DNA from: an uncultured Bacilli bacterium
Lineage (GTDB): Bacteria; Bacillota_I; Bacilli_A; RF39; UBA660
Length of the DNA stretch: 6,373 bases
Assembly: GCA_934177545.1 (NCBI GenBank)
Contig: CAKPPI010000044.1
Span: forward strand, 1 to 6,373
Direction: 5' to 3'
Numbering within the stretch: the first letter of the stretch is position 1; each line of letters starts with the position of its first letter. Shown here one piece after another: positions 4,687 to 6,373 of this stretch. Under the pieces are notes generated by a model that did not search any database, was not told where the DNA came from, and was given only the letters and a program-made list of their open reading frames with translations. The position numbers were made by a program, and so were the translations under genes.

Positions 4687-6373
4687 TAATGAGATTAGAT
4701 CATTATGGATAAAATATTTTGAAGAACATGGACATAAATACGTAGAAAGTGCTCCCTTAATTCCAAGAGATGATAATTCACTATTATGGATTAATGCCGG
4801 AGTAACTCCTTTAAAGAAATATTTTGATGGAACAGTTATTCCTGAGTGTAGAAGAATTGTTAATATTCAAAAATGTATTCGTACAAATGATATAGAAAAT
4901 GTTGGAATAACAAGACGTCATCATACTTTCTTTGAGATGATGGGTAACTTTTCAATTGGTGACTACTTTAAGAATGAAGCAATTAGTTTTGCTTTTGAGT
5001 TGTTAACTAGTGATAAATGGTTTGCTATTCCCAAAGATAGACTTTATGTAACAGTCTATACAGATGATGCTGATGCTTTAAATAAATGGATAGAACTTGG
5101 AATGGATCCTTCCCATATGATAAAACTTGATGAAAACTTTTGGGAAATAGGTAGTGGACCTTGTGGACCAGATAGTGAGATATTCTTTGATCGTGGGGAA
5201 AAGTATGATCCAAATCATGATGCTTTTGAAAAGTTTAAAAATGATGATGAACAAGAACGATATATAGAAATTTGGAATAACGTCTTTTCACAGTTTCAAT
5301 CAGAAGAAGGAAAACCTCGTGAAAAATATAAAGAGCTTCCACATAAAAATATTGATACTGGGGCAGGACTTGAGAGATGGTGTACAATTTTCCAAGATGT
5401 AGATTCTAGTTTTGAAACAGATTTATTTACCCCAATACTAGCTAAAATAGAAGAAATGTCAGGTATTCTTTATAATGGTCAAACTTCATTTAAAGTAATC
5501 GCTGATCATATTAAAGCAATAACATTTGCCCTTTCTGATGGAGCAAGTTTTGGAAATACCGGAAGAGATTATGTTTTAAGACGTCTTTTAAGAAGAAGTT
5601 CAAGATTTGGTAAGCAATTAGGATTTAATGAACCATTTCTTTATAAATTAGTAGGAACTGTTTGTGAGACTATGGGAGACTTTTATAAAGAATTATATGA
5701 AAAAAGAGCAGAAGTTGAAGCTTTAATACTAGAAGAAGAGAAATTATTTTTGAAAACTCTTGAACAAGGTATGGCAAAACTTGATGATATTTTAGAAACT
5801 GTAAATGATGGAATTGTATCTGGTTATGATGCTTTTAAACTTTATGATACCTTTGGTTTCCCACTTGAATTAACCGAAGAAATTGCTAATGAAAAGGGTT
5901 ATACGGTAGATAAAGAGGGCTTTATTGATTATATGAATAAACAAAGAGAAGCTGCTAAGAAGAATAATCGTAATAAGACTTCTATGGCTAAACAAAAACA
6001 AGTTTTAATGGACTTTAAAAAGCCTTCTACCTTTGTCTATGGACTATACCGTTTAAAAAGTAGTGTACTTGCTATCTTTAGTAAAGATAATCTTGAAAGA
6101 GAACTTGATCATGATGGTTATATTGCCTTAAAAAGAACTTGTTTCTATGCTGAGAGTGGTGGACAAGTAGCAGATACTGGTATGATTACAGGTAAAAACT
6201 TTACCGCTAGAGTAGTAGATGTCTTCAAAGGACCAAATGGTCAACATATCCATAAAGTAAAATTACTATCTGGTAAAATAACTGTTGGTGATGAGTGTGA
6301 AGTTATTATTGATAAAGAGCGTCGTCATAATATTGAAGCTAATCATAGTAGTGTTCATATGTTACAGTATGCC
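4670..6373 (+). CDS. alaS: Alanyl-tRNA synthetase, first 568 codons (C-terminus off the right edge)
   Basis: Class II synthetase that charges tRNA-Ala in the cytoplasm and clears Ser/Gly mischarging. The catalytic domain runs from 1 to about 240: SNEIRSLWIKYFEEHGH (6-22), LLWINAGVTPLKKYFDG (38-54), the motif 2 region NIQKCIRTNDIENVG (65-79), HHTFFEMMGNFSIGDYF (84-100), FWEIGSGPCGPDSEIFFDRG (157-176), and motif 3 DTGAGLERW (229-237). The tRNA-recognition domain follows, with NTGRDYVLRRLLRRSSR at 296-312. The editing domain starts around 455 and shows CFYAESGGQVADTG (491-504) and HSSVH (559-563), the HxxxH zinc-site histidines. The family is about 870 residues, so about 300 remain outside: the CxxxH part of the editing site and the C-Ala region. 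Last gene of the permease operon in the window. The tag WINAGV...LKKYFDG is Mollicutes/Erysipelotrichia-like. Identification is certain. Confidence 0.98.
   Translation, partial: MRKMTSNEIRSLWIKYFEEHGHKYVESAPLIPRDDNSLLWINAGVTPLKKYFDGTVIPECRRIVNIQKCIRTNDIENVGITRRHHTFFEMMGNFSIGDYFKNEAISFAFELLTSDKWFAIPKDRLYVTVYTDDADALNKWIELGMDPSHMIKLDENFWEIGSGPCGPDSEIFFDRGEKYDPNHDAFEKFKNDDEQERYIEIWNNVFSQFQSEEGKPREKYKELPHKNIDTGAGLERWCTIFQDVDSSFETDLFTPILAKIEEMSGILYNGQTSFKVIADHIKAITFALSDGASFGNTGRDYVLRRLLRRSSRFGKQLGFNEPFLYKLVGTVCETMGDFYKELYEKRAEVEALILEEEKLFLKTLEQGMAKLDDILETVNDGIVSGYDAFKLYDTFGFPLELTEEIANEKGYTVDKEGFIDYMNKQREAAKKNNRNKTSMAKQKQVLMDFKKPSTFVYGLYRLKSSVLAIFSKDNLERELDHDGYIALKRTCFYAESGGQVADTGMITGKNFTARVVDVFKGPNGQHIHKVKLLSGKITVGDECEVIIDKERRHNIEANHSSVHMLQYA

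Noticed and set aside
5025..5213. Open reading frame on the minus strand (62 codons)
   Set aside because: Antisense to the strongly conserved catalytic domain of alaS; no family features.

Overview
The window is a compact, AT-rich (roughly 30% G+C by eye) bacterial chromosome segment with seven genes fully or largely visible plus one gene cut at each edge, eight in all. It has almost no spacer DNA. Ribosome binding sites are strong and Firmicutes-like, and TAA, TGA and TAG all serve as stops. TGG is the tryptophan codon (for example in the thioredoxin active site) and TGA ends two genes, so the standard code applies and not the Mycoplasma code. The alanyl-tRNA synthetase N-terminus (WINAGVTPLKKYFDG) looks like the Mollicutes/Erysipelotrichia type. 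My inference is an uncultured Bacilli-class organism close to the root of the Mollicutes (for example RF39 or Erysipelotrichales-like); the taxon is not proven.

Layout. Positions 1-656 on the minus strand hold the N-terminal part of ribonuclease HIII (rnhC). A 79-bp gap carries back-to-back promoters around an AT dyad. On the plus strand follow a CvpA-family membrane protein and a coupled thioredoxin (736-1759). Thioredoxin converges with, and directly abuts, a YigZ/IMPACT-family gene on the minus strand (1760-2344). Each of these two genes appears to carry the intrinsic terminator of the other inside its coding sequence. An 85-bp gap then holds a second pair of divergent promoters. It leads into a plus-strand operon from 2430 to beyond the window end: an AI-2E-family permease (like B. 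subtilis YrrI), a deoxynucleoside monophosphate kinase-like P-loop protein, a second P-loop kinase resembling the archaeal UPF0200 family, and alaS.

Context. The left half resembles a shortened form of the rnhC-zapA-cvpA-polX-mutS2...trxA neighbourhood of Bacilli. The right half resembles the permease-alaS pair of Bacilli with two small kinases inserted. The last three genes are linked by a 4-nt and a 17-nt overlap, so they are probably translated together. I see no mobile element, CRISPR array, RNA gene, or obvious defence or biosynthetic system. This is mostly housekeeping DNA; the inserted kinase pair and the compact regulatory layout are the parts worth a second look.
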